NCBI RefSeq assembly: GCF_900176535.1
Contig: NZ_FWXT01000001.1
Location: 992,001-1,056,000, forward strand
DNA: 64,000 nucleotides
Source of the DNA: Pedobacter africanus
GTDB lineage: Bacteria; Bacteroidota; Bacteroidia; Sphingobacteriales; Sphingobacteriaceae
Direction: 5' to 3'
Part shown: positions 17,342 to 26,106 of the stretch, piece after piece
Position numbering within the stretch: the stretch's first letter is position 1
Layout: each line of letters opens with the position of its first letter
Translations under genes and position numbers: made by a program
Notes under the pieces: generated by a model
Seen by the model: the letters and a program-made list of their open reading frames with translations, nothing else
The model's database searches: none
What the model was told of the DNA's origin: nothing

Positions 17342-17677
17342 CTATCCTTTAGGGTTGATGCCCATTTTATCTGCAAAATGCGCACAATAGTCGCGCAGAT
17401 CCTCTACAATCAGTGTCTCCCCGGTAGCTTTCAGGAAGCTGTCGCCCATGGTTTGCAGGGTCTCGTAGAAAAACCTTTTCATCTCATCAACAGGCATATC
17501 TTTGGTCCAGAGGTCTATGCGCATGGAGTTCTTATAATTATGGTCCCATAGGGCCAGAATCATAGATTTTACAGGCACCTGATCTTTGGTTTCGGCATCC
17601 GTGGATTCCCAAAGGATATTATCCGGCACATTGTTATCGTCTAACTGGACAGTGATTTTGATTTCGGCTTGTTTCAT
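17342..17677 (-). CDS. gldC: Gliding motility protein GldC
   Basis: A 111-residue soluble protein matching GldC by pattern: KITVQLDDNNVPDNILW, then MILALWDHNYKNSMRIDLWTK in pieces, and the C-terminal LRDYCAHFADKMG. GldC is a small cytoplasmic protein that supports gliding in Flavobacterium and is conserved in non-gliders too. I chose the ATG at 17677, which overlaps the stop codon of the upstream gene (TAATG), rather than a further in-frame start at 17749. Confidence 0.85.
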   Translation of the reverse strand: MKQAEIKITVQLDDNNVPDNILWESTDAETKDQVPVKSMILALWDHNYKNSMRIDLWTKDMPVDEMKRFFYETLQTMGDSFLKATGETLIVEDLRDYCAHFADKMGINPKG

Positions 17678-17955
17678 TATAGTAAACTGACTTTTAATAT
17701 ATAGATCAACAGGACCGTAAAAATGAGGAGTACACCTTCTACAATCCATATTTTTTTTAATTCGGGGATAAACTTTCTAAAGATAAGGTCTGAAATAAAG
17801 GCGATCACAAAGATCAGAAAACCAAAAGTGATGGCCCAGCCGGTCATGTCAACATAACCAGGCTTATGTGCATCATTTTTACCCGTCAGCAATACTACCG
17901 CAGTAACCAGACCTATGGCCGAAACAATGTTAAGTGGCGTTAGCTTTATTTTCAA
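17677..17955 (-). CDS. Small membrane protein upstream of gldC
   Basis: A 92-residue protein with three hydrophobic helices (about 7-24, 38-58 and 69-90). The start codon is TTG, with AAGGA just upstream; no ATG lies in frame near it. Its TAA overlaps the gldC ATG by one base, so translation is coupled. No known family recognised. Confidence 0.65.
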   Translation of the reverse strand: MKIKLTPLNIVSAIGLVTAVVLLTGKNDAHKPGYVDMTGWAITFGFLIFVIAFISDLIFRKFIPELKKIWIVEGVLLIFTVLLIYILKVSLL

Positions 17956-17970
17956 TTCCTTTTTAACCTT

Positions 17971-19302
17971 TTACTTTTTAAACTTCTTTTTCTTCCAGGC
18001 GGGCTGCTTGTTTGTTTTTTTTCCTGAAGCCCTGGCTGCCGCCGCTATTGCAGCTGCATGTTTTTTTTCATGGAATGCGCCTTTAAAATCCGGATTTTCT
18101 TTACGTTTCTGATCATCTATGGCTCTGTTTATGGCCTGTCTTTCTTCATAAGGTGTATCTTCTACAAAAACCTGGGCCGGCAAAGGTACAACAGGAATCT
18201 GTTGCCTGATCAGCTTTTCTATTTTCTGAATGTAATATTTCTCGGCCGGGCTGCAAAAAGTCAATGCATCACCTTCACTATAGGCCCTGCCTGTCCTGCC
18301 TATACGGTGAACATAGTCTTCAATTACAATAGGTACATCAAAATTAATGACATGGCTTACCTCCGATACATCAATTCCCCTCGATGCCACATCAGTCGCT
18401 ACCAGCACCCGGATATTCCCTTCTTTAAAAGCATTGATGGAATTGATCCTTGTGTTCTGGCCTTTATTGGCATGGATCACCCTCACCGCATCTTCCCCAA
18501 AACGACGTTCAATAAAACTAAAAATATTGTCGGCAACTGTTTTGGTCTTACAAAAGACAATGACACGTTTGAAGTCCTCATTGTCTTCCATCAGGAAACG
18601 CAGCAGATTGATTTTGGTCTTGAAATTAGGCACCTCATACAGCGATTGCGTCACTGTAGTTGCAGGAGTGGCCTGCTCGGCAACCTCAATAATGGTAGGG
18701 TGCTTTAAAAAATCGCCGGCAATTTTTTGCACCAGGCTACTCATGGTAGCCGAAAACAACAGGTTCTGCCTTTTCCGCGGTACTATTTCCAAAATCCGGT
18801 GTATGGAACCAATAAAGCCCATATCCATCATTTTATCTGCTTCATCCAATACCAGGAACTTTAAGTATTGGGTATTGATATGACCTGCCAGGTAAATGTC
18901 TAAAAACCTGCCGGGTGTAGCGATGATGATATCCACTCCGGCTTTGATCTGCTCCGTTTGTGTTTTAGGGCCAATGCCCCCAAATATAACCACCGAACGC
19001 AGGTCGGTATAGGTTGAGAATAGCTTTACATGTTCGGCAATTTGCATGGCCAGCTCCCTGGTCGGGGCCAGGATAAGCGCACGTGCCGAATCGCCCTGCG
19101 CATACTTTAACTGCATGAGTATCGGCAAAACATAAGCTGCTGTTTTTCCCGTACCAGTCTGGGCAATGCCAAAAATATCCTGTCCCGATAACACAGGTGC
19201 AATCGCTTTTTCCTGTATAGGGGTAGCGTGGGTAAAGCCGGCATCGGCCACTGCGTTTAAAATCTGCCTGTTTAAATTAAATTCTTCAAAGCTTTTCGCC
19301 AT
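17971..19302 (-). CDS. rhlE: DEAD-box RNA helicase RhlE-type
   Basis: A 443-residue ATP-dependent RNA helicase. It has the Q motif (FNLNRQILNAV...TPIQEKAI), AQTGTGKT, the DEAD motif LDEADKMMDMG, SAT, ATDVASRGID and HRIGRTGR. A basic Lys/Ala-rich tail (KKKTNKQPAWKKKKFKK-like) could bind RNA. Members help ribosome assembly, RNA decay and cold adaptation. I use the ATG at 19302; a TTG three codons earlier overlaps the -7 box. It heads a minus-strand operon that includes gldC. Confidence 0.92.
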   Translation of the reverse strand: MAKSFEEFNLNRQILNAVADAGFTHATPIQEKAIAPVLSGQDIFGIAQTGTGKTAAYVLPILMQLKYAQGDSARALILAPTRELAMQIAEHVKLFSTYTDLRSVVIFGGIGPKTQTEQIKAGVDIIIATPGRFLDIYLAGHINTQYLKFLVLDEADKMMDMGFIGSIHRILEIVPRKRQNLLFSATMSSLVQKIAGDFLKHPTIIEVAEQATPATTVTQSLYEVPNFKTKINLLRFLMEDNEDFKRVIVFCKTKTVADNIFSFIERRFGEDAVRVIHANKGQNTRINSINAFKEGNIRVLVATDVASRGIDVSEVSHVINFDVPIVIEDYVHRIGRTGRAYSEGDALTFCSPAEKYYIQKIEKLIRQQIPVVPLPAQVFVEDTPYEERQAINRAIDDQKRKENPDFKGAFHEKKHAAAIAAAARASGKKTNKQPAWKKKKFKK

Positions 19303-19308
19303 ATCGGG

Positions 19309-19316
19309 CAAAGGTA
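19309..19316 (-). promoter_or_regulatory. -7 promoter box before rhlE
   Basis: Minus-strand TACCTTTG, an exact TAnnTTTG, lies 6 nt before the rhlE ATG. No clear -33 TTG by eye. Confidence 0.45.
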
Positions 19317-19339
19317 AGGAATTCCTTTATCTTTTATCC

Positions 19340-19370
19340 TTGCTCCTTATTCCCTAAAAACATAGATTTG
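19340..19370 (+). promoter_or_regulatory. Promoter of pyrC, probably leaderless
   Basis: TTG (19340-19342), 20 nt, TAGATTTG (19363-19370): a full consensus match. The ATG begins 5 nt later. A GGAGG lies 1 nt before the ATG, too close to act as a ribosome-binding site. Confidence 0.65.
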
Positions 19371-19375
19371 GAGGC

Positions 19376-20710
19376 ATGAACACCATTCTGATAAAAGCCG
19401 CCTCTATAGTAAACGAGGGACAAATTACTGTTGCAGACATAATCATTAAAGGAGGATTTATTGAAAAAATCGCACCTGAAATTAATATAAAAGCAGATCA
19501 GGAGATCAATGCCGAAGGTTTACACCTGTTTCCGGGAATGATTGACGACCAGGTGCATTTTCGCGAGCCGGGCCTAACACATAAGGCAGATATTTTTTCA
19601 GAAAGTATGGCCGCTGTGGCCGGTGGCATCACTTCTTTTATGGAGATGCCCAATACCGTTCCCAATACACTTACACAGGATTTACTGGCCGATAAATATG
19701 CCATCGCCTCCGAAATGTCGCTGGCCAATTACTCTTTTTTCATGGGTGCCTCCAACAATAACCTGGAAGAGGTACTCAAAACAGACCCCAAAAACGTGTG
19801 CGGCATTAAGGTATTTATGGGTTCTTCTACCGGAAATATGTTGGTTGACAATGAAAAAGTACTGGAAAATATTTTTAAAGATGCCCCCATGCTGGTGGCT
19901 ACCCATTGTGAAGATGAACATACCATACAGCAGAACCTGGCCGCCTATAAGGAAAGGTATGGCGACAACATCACTATCGATATGCACCCACTGATCCGTA
20001 GCGCAGAAGCCTGTTATAAATCATCATCACTGGCGGTTGAGCTGGCCAAAAGGTATCAGACCCGGCTACACATCCTCCACATTTCCACTGCACGTGAGGT
20101 AGCGCTGTTTGATAACAAATCCCCGCTTAAGGACAAAAGAATAACGGCCGAAGCTTGCATCCACCATTTATGGTTTGATGACAGCGACTACGCCACCAAG
20201 GGCAACTGGATCAAATGGAACCCCGCCGTTAAAACCGCTGCAGACAAAGCGGGAATATTGCAGGGAGTACTGGACGGACATATAGACGTGATAGCTACAG
20301 ACCATGCCCCGCACACCATAGAAGAAAAACAACAGCCTTATTTGCAGGCACCTTCTGGAGGGCCATTGGTACAGCATGCCTTACCGGCACTGTTCGAAAT
20401 GTACCACCAGGGCAAAATCTCGCTCGTACAAATTGCTGAGAAAACAGCCCATAATGTGGCTACCTGTTTCGATATTGACAGAAGGGGCTTCATCAGGGAA
20501 GGCTACTGGGCCGACCTGGTGCTGGTGAACCTTAATGATCCCTTTACGGTAACCAAACTCAATGTATTATACAAATGTGGCTGGTCGCCTTTTGAAGGAC
20601 AATCCTTCAAGGCCGAGGTTACACATACCTTTGTGTCTGGCAACCTGGCTTACCAGAAAGGGAAGTTCACCACACAGGAAACCGGAAAACGCCTGGCTTT
20701 TAACAGATAA
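19376..20710 (+). CDS. pyrC: Dihydroorotase (PyrC), QVH variant
   Basis: A 444-residue amidohydrolase that closes carbamoyl-aspartate to dihydroorotate in pyrimidine synthesis. Metal-site elements are visible: carbamylated-lysine candidate K145 (GIKVFMGSS), H177 (THCED), H235 (HILHIS) and D309 (ATDHAPHT). The first motif reads DDQVHFREPG (Q59, H61) where the classical enzyme has DxHVH, so one zinc ligand is replaced. The REPG substrate loop is intact. Allantoinase or hydantoinase is less likely. Its TAA overlaps the next ATG by one base. Confidence 0.88.
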   Translation: MNTILIKAASIVNEGQITVADIIIKGGFIEKIAPEINIKADQEINAEGLHLFPGMIDDQVHFREPGLTHKADIFSESMAAVAGGITSFMEMPNTVPNTLTQDLLADKYAIASEMSLANYSFFMGASNNNLEEVLKTDPKNVCGIKVFMGSSTGNMLVDNEKVLENIFKDAPMLVATHCEDEHTIQQNLAAYKERYGDNITIDMHPLIRSAEACYKSSSLAVELAKRYQTRLHILHISTAREVALFDNKSPLKDKRITAEACIHHLWFDDSDYATKGNWIKWNPAVKTAADKAGILQGVLDGHIDVIATDHAPHTIEEKQQPYLQAPSGGPLVQHALPALFEMYHQGKISLVQIAEKTAHNVATCFDIDRRGFIREGYWADLVLVNLNDPFTVTKLNVLYKCGWSPFEGQSFKAEVTHTFVSGNLAYQKGKFTTQETGKRLAFNR

Positions 20711-21777
20711 TGAACCAGGCCCACAAACCTATACTCAGGCGGTTTGCAGTTCTGTTTACCTTATCTGCGCTGGTTTATGTTTTTGGCTTTTTTTCGCATG
20801 CGGTTGAGCGCGCGTATGCACATGGTTTTTATCCTATTACCTCGGTAATTCAGCGTTTTATCAGCGGTCTGGTTCCTTTTGCACTGGGCGACTTCCTGTA
20901 CCTGCTGCTGATTCTTTATGTGATCCGCAGTCTGTACCTTTTCTACAGGAAGTTGGTACAAAAACGTTTAGGCCCGCCTGACCGGCTGAACATCCCCCTG
21001 CAGGCATTAAATTTTGTATTGATCCTTTACCTGGTTTTCAAACTTTCCTGGGGGCTCAATTACTCCCGCATTCCTGTGGCCAGGCAGCTGAGCATTGGCA
21101 GTGAGAAATACCATACTACAGAACTGGTGGCATTGGGCAGGTATTTCGTTGGCCGGTTAAATCAGCTGCAGCACATCAAAAGGACTGATTACAATATCGG
21201 CCAATTGCAGTACCATGCAAAAAAAGCATACGATAAGATGCGGCAGCGCCATTCTTTTTTTGCTTACCCTGTTCCTGCTGTTAAACCCGTGCCGAACAGC
21301 TGGGTCATTACAAAAATAGGGATAGAGGGCTATTATTGTCCGCTTTCCGGCGAAGCCAATGTAAACATGCTTTTACCTGAGACCTCGCTTCCCTTTGTAA
21401 CCTGCCACGAAATTGCACACCAACTGGGTGTTGCCCGGGAAGACGAAGCAAACCTGGTCGGTTACCTTACAGCGATCAATAGTGATGAACCCGATTTTAA
21501 ATACTCGGCGGCATACAACATGCTCAAAAGTATTCTATTCGAGATCCGGATCAAGTCGCCCGAAGATTATGAAAGGCTGTACAAAACCATCAATCCCATG
21601 ACTTTAAAGGACATTCAAAACGACCGGGATTTCTGGCAGAAGTACAACAGCGACATGTACCGCTATTTTGGCCTGGCATTCGATAGGTTTTTAAAGCTGA
21701 ACAACCAGCCCAAGGGAACTGACAGTTACCAGGATATAGTACTTTGGCTTTACAATATCCATAAAAAAGATTTGTAA
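20710..21777 (+). CDS. DUF3810 membrane protein with HExxH motif
   Basis: A 355-residue protein with three N-terminal hydrophobic helices (about 12-30, 55-80 and 98-115) and a soluble C-terminal domain. That domain contains HEIAH at residues 233-237, the zinc-peptidase HExxH pattern, followed by EDEANLVGYL, with a glutamate that could be the third ligand. This matches the DUF3810 family. A membrane-tethered metallopeptidase is a reasonable inference. It overlaps pyrC by one base and precedes hscA by 12 nt. Confidence 0.82.
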   Translation: MNQAHKPILRRFAVLFTLSALVYVFGFFSHAVERAYAHGFYPITSVIQRFISGLVPFALGDFLYLLLILYVIRSLYLFYRKLVQKRLGPPDRLNIPLQALNFVLILYLVFKLSWGLNYSRIPVARQLSIGSEKYHTTELVALGRYFVGRLNQLQHIKRTDYNIGQLQYHAKKAYDKMRQRHSFFAYPVPAVKPVPNSWVITKIGIEGYYCPLSGEANVNMLLPETSLPFVTCHEIAHQLGVAREDEANLVGYLTAINSDEPDFKYSAAYNMLKSILFEIRIKSPEDYERLYKTINPMTLKDIQNDRDFWQKYNSDMYRYFGLAFDRFLKLNNQPKGTDSYQDIVLWLYNIHKKDL

Positions 21778-21782
21778 ATTTG
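21775..21782 (+). promoter_or_regulatory. -7 promoter box before hscA
   Basis: TAAATTTG, an exact TAnnTTTG, spans the stop of the upstream gene and ends 7 nt before the hscA ATG. The nearest TTTG lies 28 nt upstream, too far for a typical -33. Confidence 0.35.
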
Positions 21783-21789
21783 CCGCACT

Positions 21790-23640
21790 ATGGCAAAAAT
21801 ATCCATTAACCTGGCTACAGGTTCACTGCAAAAAGAAGAAATCATTGTTGGAATTGACTTAGGGACTACCAATAGCCTGGTGGCCTTTATCAACCCGGAT
21901 AAAAACCCTCAGGTCATTAACGATACTGGCAAAGGGCTTCTGGTGCCTTCTGTAGTACATTTTAACAAACAGGGCGATACCCTTGTTGGAAATGAAGCCA
22001 AAGACTTCCTGATTACAGACCCTGAAAATACCATATTTTCAGTAAAACGTTTACTTGGCCGCTCTTATAAGGATGTAGCGGCGCATCAGGATACTTTTTC
22101 CTATAAAATTATTGACGACGAGAACGACGCACTGGTAAAGATCAAAGCAGGAGATAAATTTTATACCCCAATAGAACTCTCGGCTGAGATTTTAAAAGAG
22201 TTGAAAGGCCGGGCCGAACATGCACTGAAAACCCCTGTAAACAGGGCCGTGATTACGGTACCTGCCTACTTTAACGACAGTCAGCGACAAGCCACCCGCG
22301 ATGCCGGACGTTTAGCAGGCCTGGATGTATTGCGGATCGTTAACGAGCCTACGGCTGCCAGTCTGGCTTACGGGCTCGGCCTAGACCCTACCCAGCAAAA
22401 AACCATTGCAGTATATGATCTGGGTGGCGGAACATTTGACGTCTCCATATTGGCAATACAAAACGGGATTTTCGAAGTCCTGTCTACTAACGGGAATACT
22501 TTTTTAGGAGGTGATGATTTTGACCGTGCCATAGTCCATTATTGGATAGAAAAAAACAAACTCAATACAGAAACGCTTACTGCGGCTTTGATGCAGTCGC
22601 TCCGCTTAAAGGCCGAAGAAGCCAAGAAAGCCTTAACCACGCAAAACCTGTTTAACGAAAAGCTGGATGAAATCTGGTGTACACTGGACAGGCAGACCTT
22701 TGAACAACTCATTGCCCCGAAGGTAGCGGAAACCATTAATTCCTGTAAACAGGCCCTGGCCGATGCCAGACTGGACGTTCCCGCCATTGATGAAGTGGTG
22801 CTGGTGGGTGGCTCAACGCGCACACCTTATGTGAAACAACAGGTAGCTGCCTTCTTTAACCGGGAACCGCACGATAAGATCAACCCGGATGAAGTAGTTG
22901 CCCTTGGTGCGGCCATACAAGCCGATATCCTTGCCGGAAACCGGTCCGACATCCTCCTGCTCGATGTTACCCCGCTCTCCCTGGGCATCGAAACCATGGG
23001 CGGTCTGATGGATGTGATCATTCCAAGAAATACCAAAGTACCCACCAAGGCAGGCAGGCAATACACCACATCGCTGGACGGACAGGTAAATATGAAGATC
23101 ACTGTTTTCCAGGGCGAGCGCGACCTGGTGAAGGAAAACAGGAAATTGGCAGAGTTCGACCTGAAAGGAATTCCGGCCATGCCTGCGGGCCTGCCGAAGG
23201 TAGACATCAATTTTATACTCAATGCCGATGGAATCCTGACTGTTCAGGCCATTGAACTTCGTTCTGGCGTTAAGCAGGAAATCGATGTGAAACCCAGTTA
23301 CGGACTTACGGACGACACGGTTGAAAAGATGCTGGTAGACAGCATTACCCATGCCAAAACCGATATAGAGCAGCGTATGCTCATCGAAGCCCGCAGTGAA
23401 GGCGAACAACTGGTCTATACTGCCGAACGCTTTATTGAAAAACATGCGGTATACCTTACCGCCGAAGAAATTTCGGAAACCCAAAAATATATAGCTGCGC
23501 TAAGAGCAGCCTTATCCGATCCGGAAAAGGATGTTATCCTTAAAAAAACAGATGAACTGAACGAATTTACACGTCCTTTTGCAGAACGGGTAATGGATGT
23601 AGCTGTTTCTTCGGCCATGAAGGGAAAAAGTATTGAATAA
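21790..23640 (+). CDS. hscA: Fe-S assembly Hsp70 chaperone HscA
   Basis: A 616-residue Hsp70. The N-terminal ATPase has GIDLGTTNS at about 21-29, [18 protein letters not shown] and a substrate-binding half from about residue 385 ([17 protein letters not shown]). An extension of about 20 residues precedes the first ATPase motif, as in HscA rather than DnaK, and the total length (616) and C-terminus lack the DnaK acidic tail. HscA works with HscB to transfer clusters from IscU. hscB is not adjacent. Other Isc genes are at 6.6-7.2 kb. An HscC-like chaperone is the alternative. Confidence 0.85.
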   Translation: MAKISINLATGSLQKEEIIVGIDLGTTNSLVAFINPDKNPQVINDTGKGLLVPSVVHFNKQGDTLVGNEAKDFLITDPENTIFSVKRLLGRSYKDVAAHQDTFSYKIIDDENDALVKIKAGDKFYTPIELSAEILKELKGRAEHALKTPVNRAVITVPAYFNDSQRQATRDAGRLAGLDVLRIVNEPTAASLAYGLGLDPTQQKTIAVYDLGGGTFDVSILAIQNGIFEVLSTNGNTFLGGDDFDRAIVHYWIEKNKLNTETLTAALMQSLRLKAEEAKKALTTQNLFNEKLDEIWCTLDRQTFEQLIAPKVAETINSCKQALADARLDVPAIDEVVLVGGSTRTPYVKQQVAAFFNREPHDKINPDEVVALGAAIQADILAGNRSDILLLDVTPLSLGIETMGGLMDVIIPRNTKVPTKAGRQYTTSLDGQVNMKITVFQGERDLVKENRKLAEFDLKGIPAMPAGLPKVDINFILNADGILTVQAIELRSGVKQEIDVKPSYGLTDDTVEKMLVDSITHAKTDIEQRMLIEARSEGEQLVYTAERFIEKHAVYLTAEEISETQKYIAALRAALSDPEKDVILKKTDELNEFTRPFAERVMDVAVSSAMKGKSIE

Positions 23641-23679
23641 ATAACCAGGCAATACTCCTGTTTGCATACGTTTACAATA

Positions 23680-24549
23680 ATGAAGACAACATTTATTATG
23701 GTAAGCCTTTGCGGAGCATTGCTGCTCTGCAGCTCCTGGGGCTTTTATGCCCATATGCACATCAACCGGCTGGCGGTTTTTACCCTGCCTGGGGGAATCA
23801 ACTCTTTTTATAAAGCAAACATCAAATACCTGTCAGATCATGCGGTAGACCCGGATAAACGCAGGTATGCAGATACAGCCGAAGCAGCGAGGCATTACCT
23901 CGATGTTGAATGTTATGAGCCCCATATTGATAGCATACCACACCGCTGGCAGGATGCAGTAAACAGGTACGGTTTAAAGAAATTAAATGAGAATGGCACC
24001 CTTCCCTGGCAAATCCTGAAAAGCTACTTTCAGCTGGTCAATGCCTTCAAAAACCGGGATTCCATTAAAATACTGATTTACTCTGCCTATATAGGACATT
24101 ATGTTGCAGATGCACATGTTCCCTTGCATACCACTCAGAACCACGACGGTCAACTGAGCAATCAGACAGGTATACACGCCTTTTGGGAAAGCAGGCTGCC
24201 CGAATTGTTTGCGAAAAATTACAACTATGTAGTAGGGTCAGCGGCTTATATTGAAAACCCTTTAAAAGAAGCCTGGAGGATCATCAGCAATACCCATAAA
24301 AAGGTAGATACGGTGCTCCGTTTGGAAGCGGCACTGAATGCAAGCTTCCCTGCCTACAGAAAATACAGCTATGCGGAAAGAAATAACCTGGTCAGCAAAC
24401 AATATTCTCTTGCTTACTCAAAAGCCTATCATAAAGGCTTGAACAATATGGTAGAACGACAGATGCGGGCTTCCATTCTGGCTATTGGTTCTTACTGGTA
24501 TTCTGCATGGATAGATGCGGGGCAGCCTGAACTTAGCACAATGAACTAG
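23680..24549 (+). CDS. Secreted S1/P1-nuclease- or phospholipase C-like zinc enzyme
   Basis: A 289-residue exported protein. A signal peptide ends near CSS, leaving Trp20 as the likely N-terminal residue of the mature enzyme, a hallmark of the zinc phospholipase C / S1-P1 nuclease fold, in which the N-terminal amine binds zinc. Further ligands fit HYVADAHVPLH (HxxxDxHxPLH) and IHAFWE (HxxxWE). It would hydrolyse phosphodiesters outside the cytoplasm. I use the ATG at 23680 rather than a TTG at 23662. Its stop shares CTAG with the stop of the convergent dedA-like gene. Confidence 0.82.
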   Translation: MKTTFIMVSLCGALLLCSSWGFYAHMHINRLAVFTLPGGINSFYKANIKYLSDHAVDPDKRRYADTAEAARHYLDVECYEPHIDSIPHRWQDAVNRYGLKKLNENGTLPWQILKSYFQLVNAFKNRDSIKILIYSAYIGHYVADAHVPLHTTQNHDGQLSNQTGIHAFWESRLPELFAKNYNYVVGSAAYIENPLKEAWRIISNTHKKVDTVLRLEAALNASFPAYRKYSYAERNNLVSKQYSLAYSKAYHKGLNNMVERQMRASILAIGSYWYSAWIDAGQPELSTMN

Positions 24550-25238
24550 TTCACCTTCTCCTCTTCGGTCAGCACTTCTTCCGTTACTGTAGCAGCTTTT
24601 TTGCTGAATTTAGATTTAACAGCAGCAAATATGGCCGGGAAGAAGGTAACTACGGCAATGACAACAATCACAATGTCGAAGTTTTTCTTTACCACAGGGA
24701 TCTGCCCGAGTAAATAACCTGCCAGCAATAAACTCGCAATCCAGGCCACACCGCCAATTACGTTAAACATAGTAAACCGGCCAAAAGGCATTTTGGCGAT
24801 ACCAGCAACAAAGGGTGCTATTGTTCTGAAAATAGGCAGGAAACGACTGAATATGATGGCCTTTCCACCGTGTTTCTCAAAAAACTCGTGCGACTGGTTA
24901 TAGTATTCCAGTTTAAGGATTTTGTTATTAGGTTTAAATACTTTAACACCAAAATATCCGCCCAACTTATAATTCAGGGAGTTGCCCAGGATAGCAGCAG
25001 CAATCAGCAGCAGCATCATTACCCAGATGTTCAGTCCTGTATTTCCACCGGCAATCAATGCGCCCATGGCAAACAATAAAGAATCACCCGGCAAAAATGG
25101 GGTTACCACGAAGCCTGTCTCGGCAAAAATGATTAAGAAAAGAATGGCGTAAGTCCAGTTCCGGTAATCTCTGATGATCTCTTCCAGGTGCTTATCAATG
25201 TGCAGCAGGAAGTCAACTATAAAGCTAAAAAATTCCAA
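24546..25238 (-). CDS. DedA-family membrane protein
   Basis: A 230-residue polytopic protein of the DedA/SNARE-associated family. Typical elements are FAETGFVVTPFLPGDSLLF near residues 39-57, the FSRFLPIFRT-type arginine motif and GGVAWIAS. DedA proteins act as lipid (undecaprenyl phosphate or phosphatidylethanolamine) flippases and sustain proton motive force. The start codon appears to be TTG, with no in-frame ATG before the conserved region. A Lys/Glu tail ends the protein. Confidence 0.9.
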   Translation of the reverse strand: MEFFSFIVDFLLHIDKHLEEIIRDYRNWTYAILFLIIFAETGFVVTPFLPGDSLLFAMGALIAGGNTGLNIWVMMLLLIAAAILGNSLNYKLGGYFGVKVFKPNNKILKLEYYNQSHEFFEKHGGKAIIFSRFLPIFRTIAPFVAGIAKMPFGRFTMFNVIGGVAWIASLLLAGYLLGQIPVVKKNFDIVIVVIAVVTFFPAIFAAVKSKFSKKAATVTEEVLTEEEKVN

Positions 25239-25260
25239 GTGTCTTAAATTAAGCCCAAAA

Positions 25261-25296
25261 ATAAAAATATCATGGCAATAACCATGATATTTTTAT
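25261..25296 (-). terminator. Terminator of the DUF4397 gene
   Basis: A 15-bp stem, 25261-25275 with 25282-25296, around a CAATAA loop. The core is ATATCATGG/CCATGATAT with A/T runs on either side. It lies 37 nt past the stop of the minus-strand lipoprotein gene. Confidence 0.8.
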
Positions 25297-25333
25297 GATT
25301 AGAATTGTCATAATATCTGTTCGGCAATCTAAA

Positions 25334-26026
25334 TTAGTTTTGAACGATCACGTGACCGGTTAAAGTAGTAGCATTGGCACCGTCAATCCATATGGTATAA
25401 TTTTTACCCGCCTGAAGTGCCCCGTCTACAGATGCTGAGGTAACTGCACCGGCAGAAAAGGTAAATTTAGTACCAGGATCAACCTGAATATAATCCGAAA
25501 ATGATTCGTATTGTACGGCCGGTATCAGGTTTACCCCTCCGGTAATCCCAACTGCAACGTTGGCGGCTAGAAATCCGTTCAGGTTAATAAACCTCACTTT
25601 GGCTTTACCTGTAACTGTGGTCATATCATCACCCAGCAAACCCATTGCAAGTGTACCTCCCGATTTTTTGTAATAAAGCGCAGTTATATAGGCACCAATA
25701 GGAACTGACACCTGCTGCGAAGTTGCATTTGCAGTAGTAGTACCTGTGTTCATCGAAGCGAAAACATTTACACCAGAAGTGAAAACGAGGTAGTCAGAAT
25801 TCGACCCATAAGCAACTGCTGTAGTTGTTTTTTTTGTATCGTTGATATACAAATCCTGCGCCGCAGAGCCTTCAACACAATTCACATGTTTAACCCTTGC
25901 CTCTCCTACCGGCTCCGGTTGTGGATCATTTTTCTTGCTACAAGAGCTTAATAATATTACAGCACTAACGCTGGCTATCGCAAAGGCCATCCAGGCCTTT
26001 GAGGATAATAAAAATGTTGGTTTCAT
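25334..26026 (-). CDS. DUF4397 lipoprotein
   Basis: A 230-residue lipoprotein. A signal sequence ends in the lipobox LSSC, followed by SKKNDPQPEP. The mature part has the DUF4397 pattern: short beta strands with VKHVNCVEGSAAQDLYIND, KVRFINLNG and a repeat of the same immunoglobulin-like half (AKVRFINL...FSDYIQVDPG). Such proteins sit on the outer membrane or cell surface in Bacteroidota; the function is unknown. Confidence 0.8.
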   Translation of the reverse strand: MKPTFLLSSKAWMAFAIASVSAVILLSSCSKKNDPQPEPVGEARVKHVNCVEGSAAQDLYINDTKKTTTAVAYGSNSDYLVFTSGVNVFASMNTGTTTANATSQQVSVPIGAYITALYYKKSGGTLAMGLLGDDMTTVTGKAKVRFINLNGFLAANVAVGITGGVNLIPAVQYESFSDYIQVDPGTKFTFSAGAVTSASVDGALQAGKNYTIWIDGANATTLTGHVIVQN

Positions 26027-26056
26027 ATCTTCTATTTTTTTATTCGGTCAAAAACA

Positions 26057-26085
26057 AAATGGCTCGGTCAAAAACCAAGCCATTT
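26057..26085 (-). terminator. Terminator of dnaN
   Basis: AAATGGCT (26057-26064) pairs with AGCCATTT (26078-26085). The loop contains one of two direct copies of CGGTCAAAAAC (26045-26055 and 26065-26075). The T-rich downstream sequence on the minus strand fits termination. Confidence 0.65.
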
Positions 26086-26106
26086 ATCGTTATTTTGTTT
26101 ATAAAA

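Noticed and set aside
18058..18708. Open frame (216 codons) antisense to rhlE
   Set aside because: Cys- and Phe-rich peptide of the kind produced by reading a gene backwards; rhlE is certain.
22813..23484. Long open frame (223 codons) antisense to hscA
   Set aside because: Shadow of the Hsp70 coding sequence; no motif.
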